A DNA stretch of 64,000 bases from Melieria omissa (Eukaryota > Arthropoda > Insecta > Diptera > Ulidiidae). The stretch is from NCBI GenBank assembly GCA_963971225.1, contig OZ020269.1:83304450-83368449 (forward strand). Reading direction: 5' to 3'. Position 1 is the stretch's first letter. Each line of letters opens with the position of its first letter. Below are positions 33,822 through 44,412 of this stretch, in pieces. The notes beneath the pieces were generated by a model, which was not told where the DNA came from, made no database searches, and saw only the letters and a program-made list of their open reading frames with translations. A program made the position numbers and the translations under genes.

Positions 33822-34167
33822 CTCTTCAATTCCCAGTGTCACCTGTAGGTGACAGATGCTTAATATTTGTTTTCCTACCACATAGGTTTTTATTTTAAAA
33901 TTCTAACACTTGTATAGCAAAGTCAATTAGTAGTACTTGTTTATTTAATTTTCCTACCAACACTAGCGATACGTCATTTGTAAAATTTATTCATTTGTTT
34001 CACGCGTAATTAAAGCAGTGCGAGTTTGTGTGGTTTCTTTCAATATAAAAATGAGGGTAGTTTAAACATTTTTTATGTATTTTTTTGTCTTATCCAAACG
34101 TATCTAAGCTCTTTTATTTAAAAAGAAAATTTTCTTTTTCACTATTTTGGACATGGGAATTGGAGGG
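33822..34167. mobile_element. TTAA MITE, 346 bp, with empty site elsewhere in window
   Basis: TTAA at 33818-33821 and 34168-34171 flank inverted ends CTCTTCAATTCCCA and CCCTCCAATTCCCA (reading inward). The partial hAT copy at 46301-46704 has an uninterrupted AAAACTTTTAAGTTAA followed by AAAATGTGATT at the corresponding point (about 46481-46485), so this piece was added later to one copy only. TTAA and CCC-type ends fit a non-autonomous piggyBac-like element. No coding frame. Confidence 0.92.
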
Positions 34168-34412
34168 TTAAGCAAAATGTGATTAAATTCAAGATAAAAA
34201 ATCTTGAAACTACCCAAATGTGATTAAAATGTGTCCATTTTTATGATAAATATATTATAAACAAGTATTTATGCAATTCGGGAAAATTGTTTTATTAAAA
34301 AATTTGTTATATGAATCCCGGGATTAAATCCCGGGATCCCGGGATTTGACTTTTCAATCCCGAAAATCCCGGGATCGCAAAATGGCAAAAAATTGCGATC
34401 CCTAATACATAC

Positions 34413-36582
34413 ATATGGGCATATACACACATATATGTATGTTTATAAATGTACATAAAAAAGGAACAAGACATGGCAGTGGGGAGCAGAAATCGGACAC
34501 ATTCCGGCTGATCGTAAATTTGCACAAAAACGGACGGCATAATGACGACGCCATAAAAAGGGGTAGCACACAAACATATACACACATGAACACATACATA
34601 CATACATACATGCAAACAAATGTCTGTGCGTGAGGACTTCAATGTCCGTCGTCCGCTGGTCCACATTACATAAAGATGCCACATGATGATGGAATATAAA
34701 CGTGCATAACAACAACAACAACAAAACTTACTCAAACTCACAGGACATAAGGCCATGCACACAAGGACTGGCGCTACGCATCTACGTATGTATGTTACAT
34801 ATGTGTGTGTGTACGTTTGTGTGGCCGTTTATGTGTGTTAATGCTTTTATGTGTAACGGCACGAGGCAACCCTTATTTTAACGTTTTTATATAAAAACGT
34901 GGCACAGACACAAAACGGCAAAGAAACTTCCAAGAAGAAAACTATCCGCACACCAAAACCAACCAAAAACCAAAAAAAAAATTAAGGATATGCAGGATAT
35001 TCGAACCCTCATGTGCGTTATAAAAGTATTACTTTTTTCCACTGCTGTGGTTGTTGTTGTTGTTTGTATTTGTGCCGCAACTGGCCACATGACAAATAAA
35101 CGGCAGCAGTCCACAACAACAACAACCAATTGAAAAAAGTAGCTTGCGAGTAAACATGTGTGTGTTGTTGTTGGAGCAGAAATTTGTTGCTGCTGTTGTT
35201 GTTGTTGCATACATACATATCTACTTGTATAAGGGTTACCAGCAGCCGAAAGCATGCCGGCTGAACTGTGCTTTCCGCACAGGACGAGTGGAGTTCGGCG
35301 ACGGTCGGCAAGGATTGAGCTGTGTCGAAGGGTAACTTAAGACGTCGCACGAGCCCATCGATTTCTGCACAAAAATGCGGCACGTTGAATGTTTGGCTGG
35401 TTTTTTGTTGTGCTTATTTTGCTGCTGGCACGAGTTCAGCCGTGCAAGAAAAGCAAAGATTGCGTTCGCATTGAAGATGGAAGACATGAAACGTAGACGT
35501 CTGCAGCATGATTGATGGCGTCATTTGGTGGCCAGTTGTCGCTGGCATTCAGCAAAAAACACTGCCGAGTTGGGTTACCCTTTTTCGGTTGGTTGGTCAA
35601 TGCGTTTGGAAGCCATTGGCAACGCTTTAAGACTCTGACGGCTGAAAAACTTAAAGCCACAATTCGTTAATGTATGAATGCTTGTGGCAGTGATGGCTTT
35701 AAAATGACACAACACAAAATGGTCCTTTCGCTCAGCACGCGAAGCTGCCAACTGGTTTTCAGGTTTCACAACCCTTTGCCGACATTCAACTCTTTCATTT
35801 TCTCTCACAAGCTCTCAGGTTAACTCTTCCCTGTGCAGCTTTCGTGCAAATATTTTTGATGCTCTTATTCTGTCCCACTCCCAGTTTTCGTGTATGGCAA
35901 TTTCATTCTCTTTCCTTCTAATTGCCTTTGGGCTTTTAAAAATTCAACCCTTTACTCAACAAGTTTTAACCCTTTCACAATTAATTCGGATACCATTTTT
36001 GTTGTCCTCCATAATTCCACATTCCCTGTTACTGAAATGCAACATTTGCAGCATTTCAACCCCTTTTTCACGTAATTAATTGCAATTTTAAAAATATATC
36101 GTACGTCAATTTAACCCTTTCAACCACTTTTTCTTAGTGCCTCATTTCATTGGTTGTTCAGATATTTGGCGATTTAACCCTTTCTTATGCACTGCACCTA
36201 TACTAATTTTTTCATGGAGTAATTTTTTGTATGTTTTGTTTGAACAGCCATCTTGTTTAACCTTTTCTTTAACTCTTGATAGACTCCTGATACATTTTAG
36301 TTATTTATTCAATCAATTTTTAACAACATGTCTATTAAATATACTTCTATATACTATGCACACCAGTGGCGCACACAGGACCTAGTTTGAGGGGGGTTTG
36401 CGTACTATTTTTAAACTTGATTCAAATTCAAACCATATTTCCCACCAGCAAGTTTTCTATTTACCTATATATTAAAATTTTTCAAAAGCATATTACATAA
36501 ATAAAATATATAATATAAAATATATAAAATTAAAGAAGTATATAGAAGTTTGTTATATTTAATTATAAAAGGTGCGTCAAAA
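34413..36582. other. Noncoding DNA with microsatellites and an AACCCTTT motif cluster
   Basis: (TACA/TGTA)n and GTT/CAA runs at 34400-34450, 34570-34620, 34700-34720 and 35040-35210. Open frames here are products of these repeats. A cluster of TTTAACCCTTTC-like motifs lies at 35945-36265. A CAGTGGCGCACACAGG end of the 14359-type family begins near 36366; its partner was not found. Confidence 0.55.
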
Positions 36583-37252
36583 ATCCACTTTTGTCAAGAC
36601 CCATCTAAAAGCTTATATAGGCGTGAGACTAGATGTCATTCACAGTAACCTGGCATACTCAGTTTTTCATTTACTGATCCGATTTTCTTTCAAGAGGACT
36701 TTAAAATTTTAAGTACATAAATATTTCAAGGATTTTATTTGAATATTTGCAGTATAGAAGAAGAAGCTATGGGTATCAAATGCACGAAGAACATTTTCAC
36801 TTCTAGACTATATTTCTTAATTTTAACTTTTTAGTCTAAAATATGTCAGTAAGTTTTCTAACGAATCCTTTTGGAAAAATTATATGTTTTGGATCCATCC
36901 CGAATGGTTTACGGTTAAAAATATAAGTTTCAACATTTTTTTTGTCAACGAAATTAGAAAAATAAAATTCAGAGGTATTACTACACATTACTTACTGACA
37001 TATTTTGGTCCCGAAAGTCCAACATAGAAATTTTAGTCATAAAGTTACAAGTTTTTTCTTTAATTTGATACCCACACCTTCATCATTTCACAGTTGCAAA
37101 TATTTAAAAAAATTTGTGAATTGTGTTTGTCTCTGAACTTTAAAGTATTTTTCAAAGGACCACGGATTAGAAAATGAAAAACTGAGTATGCCATGTTATT
37201 ATAAATGACCTTTAGTTTCACGCCTATATCTTGGATGGGTCAAAAGTACTGC
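36583..37252. repeat. 670-bp near-palindrome (long hairpin)
   Basis: Arms pair about 36922 in a constant register: TATAGGCGTGA at 36616 with its complement ending 37228, TGGCATACTC at 36651 with 37193, and AAAATATGTCAGTAAG at 36838 with 37006; each pair sums to 73844. Arms are roughly two-thirds identical by eye. The loop is short (about 36910-36935). It contains no ORF of note. It may be a palindromic MITE or a locus that makes a long hairpin RNA. No target duplication recognised. Confidence 0.75.
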
Positions 37253-40200
37253 CGCATGTTGTTATGAGCCAAACTGCCTTTGTAAAAACAAAAGTTCGGT
37301 TTCGAAACATTGATCGGAATACAAGCTCAGAGCCGTATCAGTTCAGAACCGATTCAGTGCCATGTATGACATACATTTTTTTGATTTTATAACTTTGTAC
37401 TTAATCCTCTACTATTTAGAAAATAGAATTCAAATTTCGATTACTTTCAAAGCTTTTACTTTTTATATAATTCGTAAAGATTTACCTAATTTGAACTATA
37501 CAGTCTAACAAATAGATAACAATTTTTGAGTGCTTTTATTATTATAGCCACAAACCCGAACTTTTCATCTTTCATTTAGTAACATTTGAGGAAGAACCAA
37601 CGGAACCGATTCTATTCTGAGTGCCACAAAAATTAGATGTTTCCATTCAAAATATTGTTTGAATCGCCTCACTCAAACCGGATAGAACAATTGCTTATTT
37701 ATCGGTTCACATAAACTGAAGCTTTACAAAAAGATAACAGAGTTTTAAGTCTTAAAGTTATATCATAGAATGTGAAGTTCCACAACAAAGTTTGAAGATG
37801 TAAAAGTAATTTCAGAGTAACTGAGGTGAATAATTGAGACCAGCCAGACAGTTTTTTTAAGTAAACATTTTGAAGACTTTCTAACTAGTTAAACAAACAA
37901 ACACACAATAACAAACTTCTTGTACTATCATCAGTGACGACAGCTGTACGATTTATGAAGAGGAAGGTGTAATAGAAACTCAGCTGTTCTCTCTGCAACT
38001 CTCTTCTGCTTTTTAGCTGCTCTCAAGATTGCGATTGGAGGTGGACTCATTACGCAAGTTTGTCAACAGTGGTCGATTACTTATTGTTGAGTAATGTAAC
38101 TCATAGCGTACAGACCTCCATCTCGTATCGGTGGGCATCTAATAGGGTTATACGTGTCCTATTTATTAGTCAGCTAGTTGAAACCATACTAGGCGAACCT
38201 GATGTCCCCCGTTGGTGTGTTTATGACAAGAAACACAGGTTTGCTAAAGTATTTTTTATTTAAAAAACTATCATATATGTAGTATTCGTATGTTATTATC
38301 TGCGTAGTTATAACTTTGAAACATATTAAATATATTTTACTTAGACTCTGCCGAACGTTTTTCGTCAATTAAACTATGAATATTTAAATTTAAATGCCCC
38401 CATTTTGAAAGTTCAACTTTTTTTCGTTCAATATTAAATGTCCTTGAATAACCCTGCTGTCCACTTTTAACCCTACTCGTTCATACTTATGTTAATTTTT
38501 CCATGGCTACCTTATAATTTGACTTAATTACAACGTGCAGAGTAAAATTCCTAATATAACAAAGCTAATTAAACCTCTCACCAACCCACAACCAAATAGG
38601 AAATGTCCATTGTTATATGAACGTATGCCATGTTTAATAGCAGTGCGCGTAATAATAGGCTGGACACGTTGGACAGAGTTGCCATTTATACAAGACTACA
38701 AAAAATAAACACCTGTACAATGTATCTATGTGCAGAGCTTTCTTCTGATCAATTTGTCATGTTCGTCAAAAATGGCTGAGAGCGCTTATTAAAAAACCCT
38801 TCATCACTGAGAGGCAGAGAAGCATTAGTCTCTCAGCGGAGTGAACCGATTTGGCATCTTGAAGAACTTCAAAGGTTCAAACTTTATTTCAGAGAAGGAG
38901 GAACTTGTCAGTGACTCTGCGAAGTGGACTGATTTGGCTTGTTGATGAATTGTAGTAAAGTAAAAAGATGAACTTTAGCTGTGTTTATCGATATAAGACC
39001 CTAGGTAGTGTTGTACAACTGTTACCTCCTACTGCTCTCGCAAAGCTGAATAAACGAAGCTGTTTTATATATGTAGACTCAGTAATATCAAATCGTCGCG
39101 ATTTAATAAGCTATCGTATGAATGTGGAGTCTAAGAGACTTAAAACTGCACACATACAGAGAGAGTTCCAAACACATTAGAAGTGCTTCAGTTGAAATCT
39201 AGCAGGCATTGAATGACAAAAAAAAACTTAAATGCGAAAATTCTACTTAAACCTTTTTGGAACAAAGTTCCAAATTCAATTTCCACGCACAAAGTTCTTT
39301 TGTTGTAGTTCACTTTCTCAGTCGCACAAAGCTTGTGCGTTGGCAACTCTACGCCAGCAGTTAACCTGGTTGTAATTTTGCCGCCATAACATGCCATTGC
39401 CACACCATACAAAAAAAAGGGGTTAAACGTATGCAGATAACGACGACAACTACAACAATAGCCCACATTGTTACAACAACACGCACTCAAATAAACAAAC
39501 GTATCGACAGACAAATGGGAAAGAACTCAACTGGCCACGGGAACCACAACGTGCCGTGTGTCGCGTCTCAAACATGGCCACAACGCCGCCAAAGTTTCGG
39601 AAGCAGGGTCGGTGTGCTGGGGCGACGAGCGAAGGACACGCCTTTCAATTATATTTGATGATAAGGCAACAACAACAAACAAAACTGAACGAACAAAACG
39701 CGCTTATCGGCCGCATAATTACGCACTGCCCGCGGCAAACAAACGAAGCGAACAGTGGCCGCCAACGTTGAAAGCCAACGAAAAAAACTAAAGCGAAATA
39801 CATAAATAAATGCTAAAGGACACGGAAAACAAGGACATGCACGCGAACAAATTAAAGCGACAACGAACGGGTTCAGGGCGGTAGGAAGTCGCAGTGTGTA
39901 TGTTGAATGGGAACTTGAATAAATAAATAAAGTTGAGAGGGTTCGGATGCGGAAGTGGGGGTGGGGGTGGGTGCTGGTCGTTGCGTGTGCAGGTGTGCGC
40001 GTAAAGTTGGCGGTGGCGCCACGTGTTCGCTGCGGCTGCTTTGGCAAATGGTCTGCGTGAAAAGCAGGAAAATTGTGTTCAAGTGGCGGCGGGTGGCGGC
40101 TGGGTGACGCCAACTTTGGTGCGGGTAATTGTTAGCGTTTAACTCTTAAATTCCGACCGACCTGTGCGTCGAACGATTGAAAGGGCAGCGAGTAGTTGGA

Positions 40201-41319
40201 TGGTTGGGGAGAGGGGGGGAGGGGGAGGTGTGGGTTAAAGCGCTGATTGTGGCTGTGTGGACATGGCGAGAGGATATGCAAATATTTGTGGCGTTCAAGG
40301 GTAATTAAGGGTTAATTGTTGTTGTTGAACGCCAGCAGAGTAGCCGCATAGTTTGTTGAGCGGTGCAAAAGAGAAAATGAACGGAAGGATTTTGAAAATG
40401 TTCGGAATATTCCAAAGATTGTCCACTCATCTTTAAACTTTCTGAAGGATATTTCTGTAAATTAGAGAATATGACGCAGATGGAAAGAAAACATTTTGGT
40501 TAATGACAAACAAATTTGAAAAAAACTCGAAACTTGGTTTGAATAAAAAATTGTTGAGACAGACGTAATAATGATTTATTTAGATAAATATTGAAAGTGG
40601 GCACTAAAATGTAAAATTAATCAATAGTTAACAATTTGCTGAGAATAATAACTAAACGAAAATGAAATAAATTACTGAAATTAAAATTTTTAAGTACACA
40701 AACATTTAAATAAAATATTTCACTGTTTTACGCACAGTTCCCTTCCTAATGCTGAAAGTTTTCATGTTATTTTTGTCTAACTTTCCCCCCTTTTTCAATT
40801 TACTATTACTTGGAGTTTCGTCTTTCATTCATTTCATTTCATTTGGTTTCATTTTCGCGTCGTTTTTGTTTGCCTTTGTAACGCTTTTTAATCAATCAGA
40901 GAGGGATGACATTCAGTTAGATCTACAATAAATTCTATAGTGTCGGCAAAAAATTGTATCCAATTTCAAAATGCGTAGACACGCATGACTAACTGTACAA
41001 ATACTTAAATATATGGCAACAAACACAGATATATATGAGAGTATGGATTCTATGTACATGTGTTGGCAGAGTCCAGACAGTCAACATCACATAGTTAGTC
41101 ATAGCAGGTTTGGCTACTCGTTTAGGGTTAAAATGACACGCACAAACTCGAACTTTAACTTCTACAACGCAGTGTGAACACATAACAAATGTCATCAGGA
41201 ACCAAAAAATGTGCAGTACGAGTAATGCTGAGGTGCAAGTCATGGTCGAATTCACTGGAAAACTACAAAATTAGTTTAAAACTGTAAAATAATAGGCGCA
41301 AATAAAACCGAAAATTTAT
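37253..41319. other. Noncoding DNA
   Basis: No recognisable exon or element. Frames at 39188-40113 are low complexity or overlap on both strands. CAA runs occur near 39440-39480 and 39665-39680; GC-richer sequence lies at 39950-40250. A weak internal repetition (CAGCGGAGTGAACCGATTTGG / TGCGAAGTGGACTGATTTGG) occurs at 38840 and 38918. Confidence 0.6.
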
Positions 41320-41323
41320 ATAT

Positions 41324-41755
41324 TGTTACGAAAATTACTTCACAGGTTCGTTTGGATTGGTTTTGAAAATAAAACAACTTCAGTTATCCAGCGCAACGTA
41401 GTCAAAACTAACAATCGCTTTATTTACAAATTTGCACTTGTTCTACTTTACACTTCTACTATTGCATGTTTCCCCATTGCTTGCTTAACACAGACTCGAC
41501 CCCTTGCGCTGCCACTGCTGCTTTTATACCACTTTTCTTATCGCGCCGAAGTTTCTTGCAACTTCTAATTGGAAAGCGCTCGACCATTCTCGCACAGCCC
41601 ATTTCGAGAACCATCCTTGCCATATCGGACTATACCAAGCGAATTTATAACAGTTTTGCTGTACTTCACAGTGCATGCCTAAAAGTATGCTTGGAAAACA
41701 TTCGTGCGGAGAAGGCATTCCCGTACAGGGCGGCACAGAATTTCTCATCGTATCA
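41324..41755 (-). repeat. 3' LTR of the gypsy-type element
   Basis: TG...CA ends, 432 bp, same as 43977-44408. A minus-strand AATAAA (plus TTTATT at 41419-41424) would serve as the poly(A) signal. A TATAAAAG copy is at 41521-41528 (minus). Confidence 0.93.
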
Positions 41756-41766
41756 CTGCCCATCAC

Positions 41767-43908
41767 TTAGACTTGTTCGTCCCGAACAAGTACCGAGGCT
41801 CCGCCGGAGTAAGACGCCAGGCGCTCCAAATGGACTACTTTCAGCCTGGCGTTTCCGTTGCAGCAGCGTCGAACCCTGTACACCACGTCATTAATCCTGG
41901 TCACGACTTTGTACGGTCCTTCCCATGACGTTTGAAGCTTTGGAGACGAACATTTCCTGCGCTGCGGGTTGTAAAGCATTACCAGATCGCCTTCTTGGAA
42001 CCCCTCTGGGTTAGCCCGTAGACCATAGCTCGCTGTCAACCTGCTTTCAACTAGTTGAGTGCGGCTCCGCGATCTTCTCCTCGGCCCTTTCGCAGCCGAA
42101 CACCGATTACAGCCTCTGATCCACTCAGCGACAGACTCCTGGCATCCTACCCAGTAGAATCGCCTTTTTATTTTGGCGACAGTTTTTGTGATGCCTAGGT
42201 GCCCTCCGCTAGAGTCGTTATGGTATGCCTCGATCACCTCGTTGATCCTGCATTTCGGGACTAAAATTAGGGAATTGCTGGTCCGGCCATCCTCACTCCC
42301 CCACTCGCGGTATAGGCAACCATCAGACAGCCGCAGACTTTGCCACTGTGCCCAGTAAGCCTTCGCGACCGGGCTCTCACCAGCCATCTCCTGCCAGGCC
42401 GGCCGTAATCTCTGCGCTTTGCCTTTGATGATCTTCGCGAGATCCGTATCCTTGCGCTGATCCTTCTGTAGCCTTTCCGCAAGCCAATCTTCCTCTTGCA
42501 GAACTCTTACCGACCGAACATCCACAATTTGTCCCTCGTTTCCGGCCTGCGAATTACGCCTGCGTTCGGTCTCGCACGAATGGTGTGGCAGAGCGTCATC
42601 CCTTCTTGGCAACGTCTTTTGTCCGGAACGCTTTTCTCGCAGATGGCAGTCTCGTGATATGTGGCCTTGCTTGCCACATCGCCAGCAACTGACTCGAGAT
42701 GATACTGCCCGCAGCCCCGCTGGTGCCTCCGAGCTCACTGTCTGGCTTTGTGTGACACGTCCAGATTGGACCCCATGCATCTCCGCAGATGACTGTCGAA
42801 AACTTCCCCTCCAGGCCGCCTCATACGTCAATGCGCTTGTCACCGTCTCACGGAATGTCGGCTTGCCCATCATTAATGCACTGCGTCGTGTCTCCGGGTC
42901 ATGAAGACCTTCAATAAACGCCTCAATCTTCATCCTCTCGAGATAATCAGCGCCGAATTTCGGGTAGCACAACTGTACGAGCCGCTCAATGTCTGCTGCA
43001 TACGTCTGCAGCGCCTCGTCTGCTCTTTGCCAGCGGTTCTTCAGCTCGCAATAATACAGCATTTTGTTGTGCTCGTCACTGTATCTGGCTGCCAGCGCCC
43101 TTATGACGGTCTCGTAATCACCTCTCAAACCTTCCGGAACTGTTTTTATTACCTCAGCTGCCGGACCTCTTAGAGCCAGTATCAGTCTCCGACCTTTCCT
43201 AACATCGGTCCACTGACTCTCCAAAGCAGCCATATCGAATTGTAGTTTGAATGTGTCGAACGACGTAGTACCATCATAAGTAGGCACTGCTATGGCAAAA
43301 CTTTCCTCAACCGACTGCACTCTTGCTCGCAGCTGTACCTCTTTAAGCCGCTCATCGATTTTCCTGTTTACCGAATCCTCCAGACTGTCAACTCGTTTGT
43401 CTAAATGTTCTACTCGCGTCTCCAGGTGCTCAACTTTCACATTAATCCTGTCTGAAATCTCTTCCACTTTCTGCTCCAAGCGCTCAGAATTTTCCTGAAG
43501 CTTGCTGGACAACTCGCGATTCGCATTTTCAAATTTTTCCGCATTTTCCTGGAGTTTTGTTTCCATTCGCTCCGCTACTTCTCGGTTCGCCGTTTCCATT
43601 TTCCGGTTGGAAGCTTCAAACATGCCTTTCATTGCGACCATAAGCTGGCTCATGTCCATTGCCTGTGGTGGCGTAGCCGCTGCAGCCGTACTTTGCATCG
43701 ACGCAGCACCAGCAGGCGATTCCTCCACCTTGGCCGACGCCTCTTGTTCCTGCGTTCCGAACTCGTGTGCAGCCCAATCAATGCCTCGTGATTCACACGC
43801 CTCCCGCAAACGCAGCTGCAACTCCAACTTTCCTCCAGCAGTCGGCAAATTCCATGCAGCCAGCTCCTTCTTCAGCTGGTCCACCTTCAGCAGCTCGAGT
43901 TTAACCAT
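41767..43908 (-). CDS. Chimeric Gag-integrase-ends polyprotein, 713 aa
   Basis: The start at 43908 (MVKLELLKVDQL) is preferred over the longer in-frame ATG at 43962 because homology begins there. In order: a SAP-like N-terminal domain (about 1-45); an Ala/Gln-rich linker; a long coiled coil (about 100-190, heptads such as LETRVEHLDKRVDSLED); a retrotransposon Gag core (about 205-370); and a CCHC zinc knuckle (C408, C411, H416, C421). After an abrupt junction at about 427-460 come the tail of the pol region and the integrase HHCC finger (H563, H570, C600, C603). A second junction near 620 leads to the integrase C-terminal GPY/F domain (EGPYKVV, about 663-670). Both deletions keep the frame. 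The protein could still form Gag particles and bind its RNA (inference) but has no catalytic domain. Confidence 0.9.
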   Translation of the reverse strand: MVKLELLKVDQLKKELAAWNLPTAGGKLELQLRLREACESRGIDWAAHEFGTQEQEASAKVEESPAGAASMQSTAAAATPPQAMDMSQLMVAMKGMFEASNRKMETANREVAERMETKLQENAEKFENANRELSSKLQENSERLEQKVEEISDRINVKVEHLETRVEHLDKRVDSLEDSVNRKIDERLKEVQLRARVQSVEESFAIAVPTYDGTTSFDTFKLQFDMAALESQWTDVRKGRRLILALRGPAAEVIKTVPEGLRGDYETVIRALAARYSDEHNKMLYYCELKNRWQRADEALQTYAADIERLVQLCYPKFGADYLERMKIEAFIEGLHDPETRRSALMMGKPTFRETVTSALTYEAAWRGSFRQSSAEMHGVQSGRVTQSQTVSSEAPAGLRAVSSRVSCWRCGKQGHISRDCHLREKRSGQKTLPRRDDALPHHSCETERRRNSQAGNEGQIVDVRSVRVLQEEDWLAERLQKDQRKDTDLAKIIKGKAQRLRPAWQEMAGESPVAKAYWAQWQSLRLSDGCLYREWGSEDGRTSNSLILVPKCRINEVIEAYHNDSSGGHLGITKTVAKIKRRFYWVGCQESVAEWIRGCNRCSAAKGPRRRSRSRTQLVESRLTASYGLRANPEGFQEGDLVMLYNPQRRKCSSPKLQTSWEGPYKVVTRINDVVYRVRRCCNGNARLKVVHLERLASYSGGASVLVRDEQV

Positions 43909-43963
43909 GTCTGCGTTTTTATAATTTAATTTTATTTTTATCTTCAGTAACACAATCCTCAAT

Positions 43964-43974
43964 TTCTGACACCA
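43964..43974 (-). other. Primer binding site, tRNA-Leu
   Basis: Two bases inside the 5' LTR the minus strand reads TGGTGTCAGAA, complementary to the CCA-bearing 3' end of insect tRNA-Leu (TTCTGACACCA). The match ends after 11 bases. Confidence 0.8.
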
Positions 43975-43976
43975 AA

Positions 43977-44408
43977 TGTTACGAAAATTACTTCACAGGT
44001 TCGTTTGGATTGGTTTTGAAAATAAAACAACTTCAGTTATCCAGCGCAACGTAGTCAAAACTAACAATCGCTTTATTTACAAATTTGCACTTGTTCTACT
44101 TTACACTTCTACTATTGCATGTTTCCCCATTGCTTGCTTAACACAGACTCGACCCCTTGCGCTGCCACTGCTGCTTTTATACCACTTTTCTTATCGCGCC
44201 GAAGTTTCTTGCAACTTCTAATTGGAAAGCGCTCGACCATTCTCGCACAGCCCATTTCGAGAACCATCCTTGCCATATCGGACTATACCAAGCGAATTTA
44301 TAACAGTTTTGCTGTACTTCACAGTGCATGCCTAAAAGTATGCTTGGAAAACATTCGTGCGGAGAAGGCATTCCCGTACAGGGCGGCACAGAATTTCTCA
44401 TCGTATCA
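43977..44408 (-). repeat. 5' LTR of the gypsy-type element
   Basis: 432 bp with TG...CA ends. It carries the element's promoter and, base for base by eye, equals the 3' LTR. Confidence 0.93.
44174..44181 (-). promoter_or_regulatory. TATA box in the 5' LTR
   Basis: The minus strand reads TATAAAAG within the 5' LTR, at a position suited to driving a transcript that enters the internal ORF. The exact start site is not visible. Confidence 0.55.
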
Positions 44409-44412
44409 ATAT

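Larger units (their letters stand above)
32112..34404 (+). mobile_element. hAT element with CCCGGGAT-repeat ends, 2293 bp, defective
   Basis: Left end TAGGCATCGCAATCCCGG; right end, inverted, TAGGGATCGCAATTTTTT. An ATACATAC 8-mer lies at 32104-32111 and 34405-34412; the flank is TACA-rich, so this duplication is suggestive rather than decisive. Both ends carry several TCCCGGGA palindromes (near 32125-32200 and 34315-34375). The interior keeps only pieces of a transposase: a possible BED-finger CVFC motif at about 32295-32310 and the C-terminal dimerisation region at 33471-33590. A foldback and a TTAA MITE are nested in it. A partial second copy lies at 46301-46704. Confidence 0.82.
41324..44408 (-). 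mobile_element. Ty3/gypsy-type LTR retrotransposon, deletion derivative, 3085 bp
   Basis: Two 432-bp LTRs (41324-41755 and 43977-44408), which look identical on reading, begin TG and end CA. They are flanked by ATAT at 41320-41323 and 44409-44412, a 4-bp target duplication usual for gypsy-type elements. Transcription runs on the minus strand. The primer binding site complements tRNA-Leu. Between the LTRs one open frame fuses Gag to the two ends of integrase; protease, reverse transcriptase, RNase H and the integrase catalytic core are deleted. The element is non-autonomous but young. Confidence 0.93.

Noticed and set aside
34307..35383. Several overlapping frames over 100 codons
   Set aside because: They follow (TACA)n, (GTT)n and (CAA)n runs on both strands and have no domain.
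41466..41894. 142-codon plus-strand frame and its 106-codon twin at 44119
   Set aside because: They run antisense through the two LTRs; their repetition only reflects LTR identity.
42659..43924. Plus-strand frames of 60-140 codons opposite the Gag gene
   Set aside because: Antisense shadows of the 713-aa minus-strand ORF.
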